A DNA stretch of 64,000 nt from Coleophoma eucalyptorum (taxonomy: Eukaryota > Ascomycota > Leotiomycetes > Helotiales > Dermateaceae): positions 1,054,001 to 1,118,000 of the forward strand of contig JALRME010000003.1 in the NCBI GenBank assembly GCA_026120035.1, written 5' to 3'. The notes under the pieces are model-generated. The model saw only the letters and a program-made list of their open reading frames with translations, ran no database searches and was not told the DNA's origin. Positions 11,079 to 20,755 of the stretch are shown piece after piece. Within the stretch, counting starts at the first letter, position 1. Each line of letters opens with the position of its first letter. Both the position numbers and the translations under genes were made by a program.

Positions 11079-12048
11079 GATTGCGGTGTAGTGGTATGAT
11101 TGAGATGCAAAGGTTGGGACTTGAAGTCGTGAAGTCCTGTTGTTCTGTACCGATGATTTGCCTTGAAGGAACCGAGAGCAAGAAGGGTCTTCGTATAAGC
11201 AGATGATTACGACAAGCAGCAGGAGCTAGATGGAATAGCACGCGAAACAAGAACTGAAAGAAGAGAGCAGGATATCTAGACGCTCCGAACAGCCATATAT
11301 CAATAGTGTGTAAGCGAAATAAAGCGAAGTAAGATAGAGCAAATCTAGAGGGGGTCCTGGGAGGCAAGTGAGAGATATGAGCAGCAATAGGCAACATGCG
11401 GATAGCGGCGGGTGAGGATAGTCTTCATACTTGACTACTCGAGACACTTGATAGGCCTGATAGCTTTGCTTGGGGTCGCAAACGGGGTACCACCATCCCC
11501 ACCAAGATCTTGGTCCTCCCCATAGGCGGAGTGTGAAGAAAGGACGTCGTCAAAGCAGGTAGTTCGGACGTTCATTACGCGCAGCAAGAAGAACAGCCGA
11601 ACATCTCTAAAATCTTCACCCGACACGTGACCGGCAATCATCAGAGTGGTTGAATCTTTTTCCGCCTCCACCCTCGTAATGAATGGCTTCCCACCCCAAC
11701 CCACCTCGACTCCAGACTTCGCCCCGTACCAAGCTATCTAGGATTGTCCAATGTTTGGGGGCCTGAATGACACAGTCTATGCAGGGTTTAGGAAACTGAT
11801 TTAGTCAGGGTAGGGACCCCGAAGCTACCGGGCTTTGTCAACCCTCGTCTGGAGTTGCGGAGAGGACTTTCTCCAGAATCTTGGAGCTCCACGGGGAAGC
11901 CAACCCCCGGATGAGACCTTGGTGATGAAGAAGATGAAGATAAAGGAGTTTTGGTTTGTCTGAAGCAGATAGAGTAAATCGTTTTCAAAGTTTTATCAAT
12001 TAGTCCATTTCTCGCAACGAGAATTTTTTATACCAGAAACCTTACACA
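11079..12048. promoter_or_regulatory. Divergent promoter region, qutC / Gfo-Idh-MocA oxidoreductase
   Basis: About 970 nt between the starts of two divergent genes. No gene is supported here. I looked for the palindromic qa-activator site (GGRTAA-N4-TTAYCC type) and found no full match by eye. Confidence 0.5.
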
Positions 12049-13131
12049 ATGGCCACTGCATCGGAGAAGAAGCTCAGTATCGCCATCATCGGCGCAGGAC
12101 TGATAGGACCACGGCATGCAAAAGCCGTGGCTTCATGCGTGCATGCAAATCTCCATTCGCTTGTCGAGCCTTCACCCAAGGGGCCTGAAATTGCAGCATC
12201 CCTACATACGACGCACTACAGCTCCATTGACGAGCTGATCCTCTCCAGTCCGCCGCCAGACGCTGCAATCGTCTGCACGCCCAATAGCACGCATGTGAAG
12301 CTCTCCAAGCAGCTCATCGCCGCCGGCATTCATGTCTTGGTGGAAAAGCCCATCTCAACAACCATCCCTGAGGGCCATGAACTCATCAAAGCAGCTGCCG
12401 ATGCACATATCAAATTACTAGTCGGGCACCACCGCCGCTTCAACCCCTATCTCCTGGCCGCGAAAAAGGCATTAGATGCGAATAAGATTGGCCAGGTGAT
12501 TGCTGTGCAAGGTGTTTGGGCGAACAAGAAACCAGACGACTATTTCGACGGGCTTGGAGAATGGCGGCGCAATGGCGAGAGCGGAGGTGTGATCCTTATC
12601 AATCTGATCCACGAGATTGATCTTCTGCAATACATGCTGGGGCCTATCTGCTATGTCTCTGCCATCCCCACGCCAAACCAGCGCGGTTTTGAAGCCGAGG
12701 AGGGAGCAGCAATCATTCTACGATTCCGCAGCGGTGCTGTCGGCTCATTCTTACTCAGTGATAACGTGCCTGCACCGTGGAGCTTCGAGGCTGGCACAGG
12801 CGAGAACCCGATGATCCCTAAAGTACCTGCAGATGCTGGTGCCGGGGGTTTCTATAGAGTGATGGGTACAAAGGGTAGCTTGAGTGTTGCCGATATGACG
12901 ATTTGGAAATATGAGGGAGAGAAAGGTGACTGGACGAAGGAATTAGTTAAAGAGGATTTGGAGGTCCAGACGGAGAAGATTCCCTTCGATTTGCAGGTAC
13001 AGCATCTTGTTGATGTTGTTCTAGGGGGCGTGACACCCAGCTGTTCAGGCGAGGATGCATTACAGGCTATGATCGTCTGTGATGCAATTAAGAAGGCGAT
13101 GGTTTCTGGGACTGGAATTGAAATCCCGTGA
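12049..13131 (+). CDS. Gfo/Idh/MocA family NAD(P)-dependent oxidoreductase
   Basis: A 360-aa single-exon dehydrogenase of the glucose-fructose oxidoreductase / inositol 2-dehydrogenase family, probably cytosolic. The N-terminal Rossmann fold shows IAIIGAGLIGPRHAKAV (GxGxxG), DAAIVCTPNSTHVKL and the family signature VLVEKPISTT. The C-terminal half has RRFNPYLLAAKKAL, GESGGVILINLIHEIDLLQY (the His and Asp of the catalytic helix) and a beta-sheet substrate domain. The start at 12049 directly precedes the nucleotide-binding strand, so little can be missing. It lies between qutC and the quinate permease and is divergent from qutC. This is not a member of the classical Neurospora or Aspergillus quinate set, so a role on quinate, shikimate or an inositol-like side substrate is inference. 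Confidence 0.85.
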   Translation: MATASEKKLSIAIIGAGLIGPRHAKAVASCVHANLHSLVEPSPKGPEIAASLHTTHYSSIDELILSSPPPDAAIVCTPNSTHVKLSKQLIAAGIHVLVEKPISTTIPEGHELIKAAADAHIKLLVGHHRRFNPYLLAAKKALDANKIGQVIAVQGVWANKKPDDYFDGLGEWRRNGESGGVILINLIHEIDLLQYMLGPICYVSAIPTPNQRGFEAEEGAAIILRFRSGAVGSFLLSDNVPAPWSFEAGTGENPMIPKVPADAGAGGFYRVMGTKGSLSVADMTIWKYEGEKGDWTKELVKEDLEVQTEKIPFDLQVQHLVDVVLGGVTPSCSGEDALQAMIVCDAIKKAMVSGTGIEIP

Positions 13132-13714
13132 GTTTTGGGGGAAAATGTTAAGAGATCTCGGAGTTATTCAAAAAAATTTACTTTTCTATCTTAACAAATA
13201 TTCTCTATGTGATAAGACCAGATCTTGTAATGGCCCTCTCTCCCTCTTTAAATCAAAGACATTCGCAATCAAGCCCCTCTATATAAAACACTGCAATGCT
13301 TAAGCGACCGTGAGAGCAGGAGTGGCAGTTGAAAGCAAGAGGACAAGAAGAGATAATTGATACTTGGGAATAGAATAATAAAGAAAGAGAGTTCCTAAAA
13401 GTTTTTCTTTTTAATTTTTTTAATTTTTTCCTGATTCTGCTGATAGGTTTTGTGAGAAAAAGGTAGGCCGTTACAGATCATATAGTATAAAAGAAGATTC
13501 GTAAGCCGGTCTATGTTCCTTTCGCCTCTCCCCCCCCATCTTTGGTGCCATCCCAATCCCATGCCATAAAAACGCCTACCAGACTTCGCCGGCTTACACC
13601 CCAACGACGACCAAAAACAACCGACCAACCAACCCATATATCCATGATGCCGAGCACAAAGAACGATCAAAAAATGCAAATCACAAAGGACGAGGAGGGC
13701 AAGATTTGAGAGCT
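13132..13714. other. Convergent intergenic region
   Basis: About 580 nt between the 3' ends of the oxidoreductase and the quinate permease. It is AT-rich with T-runs (13400-13430) and a C-run near 13531. No gene is supported. Confidence 0.5.
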
Positions 13715-15561
13715 CTAAACCTTCTCAACTTGCTCCGCTCTCTCATCTTTGTCCAAATTAATGCCGCTTCCCTTAACATTCTGGCGGAAAGCCTCCTCAT
13801 CAGCCATAAGTTCCAACATAAGCAGCCTGTGCGCCTTATATGGCGGCATATCGCGGGCAAAGAGGCGATCCATAGACTCTAATGGGATTCCCTTGGTCTC
13901 GGGAATGAGGAACCAAACAAAGACGATGGAGCAGAGCATGAGACACGCGAAGAAGAAAAACACACCGTAGCCCATTGCTGTGAACATCTGAGGCGTGAAG
14001 CGTGCAATGAGGAAGTTGAAGAGCCAGTTTGATGCTGCGGCGAATGCTTGGCCGAGTGTGCGCACATTCTGTGGGAACATCTCTGAGTTGATTACCCAAG
14101 GGGTACCGTTCCAGGATGGTGTGTAAAACATGGCCCAGATGTAGAAGAACACCATAGCGGAGATGCCACCGCTAGAGAGACTTGTAGATGGGTGTGCAGA
14201 GGGGTTAGCGACTTTAATGTATGCGCCGACGTAGAATAGGCAGAATGCTCCGCCGAAGGCACCGTACATCAACAGATTTCGTCGTCCGAGGTTATCAATC
14301 AGGAAAAAGAGCCAAATCAGGGTCATGACAGTCTTGACGATACCGAAGACTCCAGTTGTTAGCAGCGAGGTGTTGGTTCCAGTGACACCGATTTGCTTGA
14401 AGACAGTTGGCGAGTAGTAGTTGATAGCATTGATGCCGGAGCCGTTTTGCCAGAAGAACAAAGAGCAACCGAGGAAGAAGCGATATTGCACCTTTCTGTC
14501 GTTCCCAAGAGCCTTGAATGGTTGCCAGAAGCCAAGACCGACGGTGGAGGCTTGTTGTTCAATGGCAGCATCAATGGCTGAAACTTCTTCGACTATAGGA
14601 CTGAATTAGTATCGATTTGCATGCTTTGATCAGAGATACATACGCATATACATCTCATTTTGGTCGAGTTTTCGAATCCAGCAAAGATTCTTCAGTGCCT
14701 CTTGGCGACGACCACGGCTCATGAGCCAACGTGGAGACTCCCGGATGAAGAAGAGACCGATGAACATGAGGCCAGCTGGGATGAGTTGAACCTGAAGCAC
14801 GATTAATACCTCAAGTATTGAGAGATGGGACAGGGGCCAGGGAAGAAGACATAGGAGCAACTTACAGCAAAAGGAATGATCCATTGGGCATGGTTATCGG
14901 GCAAAGTGGTCGAGACCCCATAGTTGATCCAGAAGCCGACCAACCCACCAATCTGCCATCCAAGCTCGTAGAGACCGACAAGACGGCCACGGATGGCTGG
15001 AGGGGATAATTCTGAGATGTAGATTGGAGTTAAGTTACTTGCACCACCTAGGAGCCGGTCAGTACAGAGTTGTTAATAGGTATCTGGTGAACTCACCAAT
15101 ACCGATGCCAGCTAGGGTCCTGCCCGCATACATCAATCCAAGACCAGTGGAACCTTTGGTACCAAGCATCAAAGCAGCACCAACAATGAAAACCAACGAA
15201 AAGAGTTGGAGGCCTTGCTTGCGACCCATGTAATGACCAGCGGGGTAGGCGAAAAAGGAGCCGAAAAAGGCTCCAGCTTGGTACACAGAAACGATATTCT
15301 CGGAAATGAGATCCTGTTTCTCAACACTGTACGAGGCCCAGTCGAACTCGTCCTTGAAGGACGTGAGGGCCAGTGTTCCTCCAATGAAGGCGGAATCATA
15401 CCCAATCATCACGGCGCAGAACGCCGCAACCGCGGCACAAAAATAGATCCTAAAGTTGTAGACACATGGTGGCGTTGGCCGGTCTATAAGAGTCAGATAT
15501 GGAACCACTCAGTTCGTTCAATTGCGACGTCCGCACCTTCCTTGAGAGCGAGAATACCCAT
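13715..15561 (-). CDS. qutD: Quinate permease, MFS sugar-transporter family
   Basis: A plasma-membrane proton-coupled carrier of about 539 aa that imports quinate. Five exons: 15561-15537, 15483-15097, 15047-14866, 14791-14644 and 14592-13715. The first exon encodes only MGILALKE plus one base and joins DRPTPPCVYNFRIYFC, which matches fungal quinate permease N-termini. Sugar-porter motifs are present: IGYDSAFIGGTLAL in TM1, GHYMGRKQGLQ after TM2, GRTLAGIGIG, YISELSPPAIRGRLV, FIRESPRWLMSRGRRQEA before the central loop, FFWQNGSGINAINYYSP in TM7 and LIPETKGIPLESMDRLF after TM12. About 12 membrane segments are expected. It is divergent from qutB, across a 1.9-kb promoter region. Its specificity is inferred from sequence resemblance and cluster context. 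Confidence 0.9.
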
Positions 15562-17490
15562 CGTCAAGACGAGCTGGACACTCTATGATGGTGACCGAGG
15601 AATGAAGTTGTTGTTGATTGTTGTGGTGTCGGTGAGTCAAAGGAGAGGAAAAAACTTTCTTGAGGGTACCGCTTAGAAGGATGTGGGGCTGGGATGGTAC
15701 GACGGCAGCGAAAAGACGTGTACGGAGGAAACGAGGCGGGGGAACGAGTATTGTGAGAGGGACGAGGAGGAGAGTGAAGTTGAAGAGGAAGAAGAGGACA
15801 ATAGATGACAAGTCGTAACGGAGCACCGTTCTTATATCAGATGGCGCTTGTGTAGACGTCTGGGGGACAAAGACACCGGGATATCAGGGGGAGCATGGAG
15901 GAGGAAGCGAGGAAGAGATTCAAGCATGCTTCTTCTTTTGTCAACTTACACATCACATCCACTCTCCGTTCTCCGGTTCAGGAAAGGCAAGGTAGACCTG
16001 TACGTGGGCGATGATGAAGGACAGCTTCCAGTGGTCTCTCCACGGGGCTCATCCGGGGCATGGGGCGGAATACCTTCGCCTTCCTTGCCTCTGCTTCAGA
16101 GAGCGACGATGACATGGGCGCAGGTAAAGTGTGCCGACAGATGAGGAAGATCCACCCTATCCCGAACGTGTGAAATGCGATTCTCACAACTGGCCAAGAC
16201 CCTGTGGGGAACCAGGAGGGTGCTCCTGGGCCATGAAATTGGTGCCAGCTGATTGATGGATGGGAGGTGAGGTGAGGTGAATGCATTGAGTTGTGGAGAC
16301 CCCAATTGGAGAATCCTGAATGCTTCCGCGTGGATGTGGATGTGGGCGAGGGCGTGGGCAGAAGACTTTGCCGCGCGAAGGGTTCACCGGTGTACGAGAT
16401 GGAAGGTGCGTAGAAGGATAGCCGAGTCATGAAGAGACGAGGATAAGCTTGCATAAATGGAGAGAGCGCCTCATGCTTATTGCATTATGATTGCCGCTGC
16501 CCATGCACCACTATCCCCGGGCTCTGCACCCGTTGACCTCACATTGGTCCCGTTGAGGCAGATCGAGGGTGATGATGTTGAGCTGCCGTCGTTACGTGGG
16601 TGGTGCCGATCTAATCGCGGTACTGTTCCAAGCAGCCGCCGCCTCGTCATTCGCATCATTAGCATCATCCGCAAGAGCCTCAATTCATCTGTGCTGGGTC
16701 CGACGCCACCAACCTGTGCCCTTTCATTTCATTTCTGGCCACCATGATGTTTCTGGCTGACTGCATCAAACAGAAAAGCTTGATTCTCCGGGATACAGCC
16801 GTACCTACCTTCTTTGCACTGTCCCTCGTTCGCCTCGGGAGATGAATTGGTGACGGGGATTGGCGACATGCATGAAAAGCCCCAGCGGATAATACTTTAA
16901 GAACGTCCATCCCCTCCGCCTGCCTGCCCAACCTTTCCTTCCGCGCTTCCAGCACGGCACATTGCTGTATTGGACTGCTGTGTCAGCCTGCATCCTCCCC
17001 CATTTTCTCCATCTTTCCAATGCTCTTTCTCCGCTCAATGCGATTTTCGCATTTGCTATCCTTTTGCTATAGCAGTCTTGCTCTGAGATATCGGACTAGG
17101 AGCCTAGTAGTCGAGTGCAGCTTACGAGTTACATTCCGCTTTTGACGACCCCTCCTTTCTTAGCCTGCTTTGGCCTTCTGCTTTCGCTTTCTGTATTTTT
17201 CCTATCTCTACAGTATCCATTGCTCAAGAAGAGTATCTTGCCCGTGCATACTTTGTTCAAGTAGCGTAGTATCGTCTCTCCGGCATCATAAACTTGGCAT
17301 TCCAGTCCCAAGCTACACTCTTTGTTTCGGCTGATTGACTCGAGTGGCTTCACCGCGCATCTACTATAGTACTTTACTATATCCTAGACGCTCCTGCTCG
17401 TGCACTTGAGATACAGTCATCTGCTCGATTTCCGAAGACACGAGCATTGTCTTGCATCCAAATCCTTTGATATCCAACCTTGCATCCATC
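15562..17490. promoter_or_regulatory. Large divergent region between quinate permease and quinate dehydrogenase
   Basis: A 1.9-kb spacer between two divergent quinate genes, presumably holding their regulatory sites. Only shadow frames were found. GGATAATACTTTAA at 16887-16900 contains one half-site of the quinate-activator palindrome (GGRTAA) without the second half. A GGTGAGGTGAGGTGA run lies near 16266. No full palindrome was found by eye. Confidence 0.45.
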
Positions 17491-18507
17491 ATGTCCCTGC
17501 GACTCACCACAACCACTTCCTCCAAACCCGCACTGCAAGCCCCAGCACCACCAGTCCCCTCAACGGCACATCTAGACAAGGTTGGCTATCTCTTCGGCTT
17601 CCCTATCTCACACTCCCTCTCACCTCTTCTACACGGCACCATCTACGACTCCCTCTCTCTAAACTACGAGCAACATCTTTACGAAACTTCCTCGCTCTCA
17701 GCATGTCTTCCGCTCATGCACAGTCCCAAATTCTATGGCGCTTCCGTCACCATGCCCTTCAAGGTAGAAATTATGCCGCACCTTGACGAACTCACCCCCG
17801 AGGCCGAAGCCATTGGCGCTGTAAACACTGTATTTTTACTCCCATCTACTGATGGTCAACGCAGACTATGTGGGACAAACACCGATTGCATAGGGATCCG
17901 CGAAGCTATCTTGCAGAACTCACCACCGACGAAAATCGCGGCGATGAAAGGCAAGCCTGGCATGGTGATTGGGGGCGGCGGGACCTCAAGGGCAGCAGTA
18001 TACGCCCTGAAGCGCTTCCTAGGCTGCTCTGAAATCTACCTGGTGAACCGGGACAAGAGCGAGGTTGATGCAGTCATTGCGGAGTGTAGAAATAAAGGCT
18101 TTGGGCAGAGTCTTATCTGGGTTGGCTCTGTTGCTGAAGCAGAGGCATTGGAGAAGCCTGGCGTCGTTGTGAGTGCGATTCCGGATTTTCCTCCAAAGAC
18201 CGAAGAGGAGATTCGGGCACGGCAGATCATCGAGGTAATCCTGGAGAAGGGTGAGAAAGGAGATAGAGGTGTTTTGCTGGAGATGTGTTACTCGGAAGGT
18301 CCGAATACCCAGATTGCCGTGTTGAGTAGGGACAGGGATTGGCAGGTTGTTGGGGGCACCGAGGCTATGATTTGGCAGGGCTTGGAGCAGGACCGAGTAT
18401 GGTTGAATAGAGAAGTGGATACACTGCCAATTGAAAGAGTTAAGAATGCGATTGGGGATGAGGTTGCAAGCAGGATTAAAGCGAAGGAGACAGGGTCGAA
18501 ATTGTAA
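17491..18507 (+). CDS. qutB: Quinate/shikimate 5-dehydrogenase (catabolic)
   Basis: This enzyme oxidises quinate to 3-dehydroquinate and shikimate to 3-dehydroshikimate with NAD(P), the first catabolic step. It is a 338-aa single-exon protein. The ATG at 17491 is the first Met of the frame. Shikimate-dehydrogenase motifs: GYLFGFPISHSLSPLLH for substrate binding, YGASVTMPFKVEIM with the catalytic Lys, IGAVNTVFL, GTNTDCIGIREAIL with the catalytic Asp, a nucleotide fold at GMVIGGGGTSRAAVYALKR, and GTEAMIWQGLEQ near the end. It is a stand-alone enzyme, not the five-domain AROM protein, which with its neighbours points to quinate catabolism (qa-3/QutB) rather than aromatic biosynthesis. qutG is convergent, 207 nt downstream. 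Confidence 0.9.
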   Translation: MSLRLTTTTSSKPALQAPAPPVPSTAHLDKVGYLFGFPISHSLSPLLHGTIYDSLSLNYEQHLYETSSLSACLPLMHSPKFYGASVTMPFKVEIMPHLDELTPEAEAIGAVNTVFLLPSTDGQRRLCGTNTDCIGIREAILQNSPPTKIAAMKGKPGMVIGGGGTSRAAVYALKRFLGCSEIYLVNRDKSEVDAVIAECRNKGFGQSLIWVGSVAEAEALEKPGVVVSAIPDFPPKTEEEIRARQIIEVILEKGEKGDRGVLLEMCYSEGPNTQIAVLSRDRDWQVVGGTEAMIWQGLEQDRVWLNREVDTLPIERVKNAIGDEVASRIKAKETGSKL

Positions 18508-18714
18508 AAAATAGACGTTTGGAATTTTGTTCACCATAGGTACACAGCGAGCATTTGGAGTCATGTGGTATGGGCCCAATGATATTTTATTTTCAACTAG
18601 AAGAGACCAGTTTCTATTTGTTTGGCCCATGGATCTCGATGTGGGTTGAAAAAACCAAGGCTACTTTTCACGCTGCATGTCTTCTCGTATAAAGCTACAC
18701 CGCATATTTTTGGT

Positions 18715-20355
18715 TCAAGCCCCAGGACGTGAATAATCTAAAGCCTGTACCCTCTTCCAAGTCTCCCTCACAACTCTCTCCTGGGCCTGTCTACCCGTTT
18801 CGGTTTCACTATCACCAGCGGGCCTAAGAACGTTAGCTTCATCTGTTTCGTTTCTCGTCCACTCTCTTTCCTAAGAACAATGCTCTGTCCTTTCCCCAAA
18901 TTAAGGATCAGTGGGAGGGAAAATTAGAATACGTACCGAATAGCGAGATACAGCCGACTGCCCAGTCTCACCTCTTCTATCGGATCGGTCTCCGGATTGG
19001 CAGGCGGATTGGCGGTTGTGATTAAACCGCCGGCTTCACGGAGGATACAGATCCCAGCCGCGACATCCCTATTACCCATATTAGTTTTTTTGATTTTCAC
19101 TTTTGGACGTTGACGTTATGTTCTGAGTATGTAATATTTCACAGAGCTTTATGCATATGCATGCATGACGTGTGCTCCGGGAAAAGGATTTAGCAGATTC
19201 TGGGGTGGATGGGATGGGATGAGGCGGGAAAGAGAGAAATGTTGAAACAGGACACACCATTCCCAGCAACCTCCTTCCCACCATATATCGATTGCACCGG
19301 CAGCTACGTATGCTAGATCCATTGTTGCACTTTTTAGGATAACGAGTCAGTGAAAGTCAGAATTGCTTGGATAAGGATCGTTTCATAATTTGTGCTGGAA
19401 ATGAATGCCATTGGGATGGGAATGCAGAGAGCCACAGAGACATTCACTGCGAATAGGGAAAAGAGAAATAAGGGGTAAGAAGCTGACCTTCCAAGGCTGC
19501 GAACACCATGCACCATACCTCCTTTCCCACCTCTTCCTCCAATTTCAGCAGCCATGTTGATAAAACTGCCAATCTTCCTCATCATATTACCACCCTCGAC
19601 ATCTCTCCTGTCCTTACCCCACTCACAGCCAAAAACACAGCCTTTAGGAGCCTGTGGACTCAAGACAGCTTTGGGTCCATTGATGAGCGGGAGTTTCTTC
19701 CTGGACTTGCTGGAGTGTGCATCATCTTGGTATGCACCGTGTCCTGCCAGTGCTGAGTATGTTGTGTCTAACACTGGTGCATAGATGACACCCACGACAG
19801 GAATGCCACCTAGACAGAAGGCTATGGATACACAGAACATAGGGAAGAGATGCGTGTAGTTCACGGTTCCATCTAAGGGGTCGACAATCCAGGTTGGTGA
19901 GTCATCCACAAGGTATTCTTTGGACTGCCCTGCTGAGTAGGTCTCTTCACCAATGAACCTGGGTTTTCTGTCAGTGGCTCATATGGTATAGAGGCAGACA
20001 TGATATCGACAGAATGGCCAATGAAGAATTGCTACTGACTTATGGGAGGGATATCTCTTCGTGATCTCGTCTTTGACAAAGGCCTCCACATCTAGCAAGG
20101 AATCAGCCTCCATCCAATTTAATGTCTCGTGACCCAAAGCTCAGGCTCGAGACGGGAGGACTTACCTAGATCAGTCTGCGTGACAATATCAACTGCATTC
20201 ATCTTCTCCTCCTGCTTGCCCATATCGCGTCCATTCTCAGCACCACATCTCTTCTCCACACCATCTAGCAATATCTTGCCTGCATCTCGAGCCAAGCCCA
20301 GAGCAAAGGTATAGATGTCTTGCAATTCCTCTGTGCTCAATGAAGATGGGGCCAT
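18715..20355 (-). CDS. qutG: QutG-type inositol-monophosphatase-like protein of the quinate cluster
   Basis: Six exons, 20355-20166, 20091-20040, 19958-19488, 19329-19258, 19068-18937 and 18823-18715, join in frame to give 341 aa. The protein belongs to the inositol monophosphatase family (metal-dependent sugar or inositol phosphatases). Visible motifs: ELQDIYTFALGLARDAGKI, NAVDIVTQTDL, FIGEETYSAG, the signature WIVDPLDGTVNYTH that binds Mg, SATMDLAYVAAGAIDIWWEG, and CWEWDVAAGICILREAGG, which spans a splice site. The metal-binding Glu and Asp residues are intact, so it is likely active. In Aspergillus quinate clusters qutG (qa-x in Neurospora) is of this family, but its precise role is not settled. 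Intron 3 (19330-19487) ends in AAG. It is convergent with qutB. Confidence 0.88.
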
Positions 20356-20755
20356 GTTGGATTATGCGTGTGGATGAAGCTGCAGAGACTGGAAATCGAT
20401 AGGTTGATGTAACTTGATTTGAATGTTCTTTTGCAGAAATGGGGAATTGGGTCGTTGAGCATCGAATAGCAAGCCGCTCATTGGTGAGGTGGATGATTCA
20501 TCCTCATAGTCCGATTGTAAGCGCTGTGGAGTTGCGATCAGATCAACTACAGGGAAGGGCAATACGGGAGCCGAGCGATCCACGTGATTGCGTGTGTATT
20601 AGCGCGGGAACCCTTTCCACACCATTTTGGACGAGTATAGTTTATCTCGCTCTCAAATTCAGATTGACACTCCTCACATGACCTAGGTTACGGGTTGCAG
20701 CTGATCAGGATGGTAAGTTATTTCTGATCATTGTCCGCATTTTCGGAATTTTCAC
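20356..20755. other. Intergenic region, qutG promoter and GH3 3' flank
   Basis: 400 nt without a supported gene. It should hold the qutG promoter (transcribed leftward) and the 3' UTR of the beta-glucosidase. No distinctive motif was seen. Confidence 0.5.

Noticed and set aside
18711..18725. GGTTCAAGCCC resembling a tRNA T-arm.
   Set aside because: It overlaps the stop codon region of qutG, and no other tRNA arms are present.
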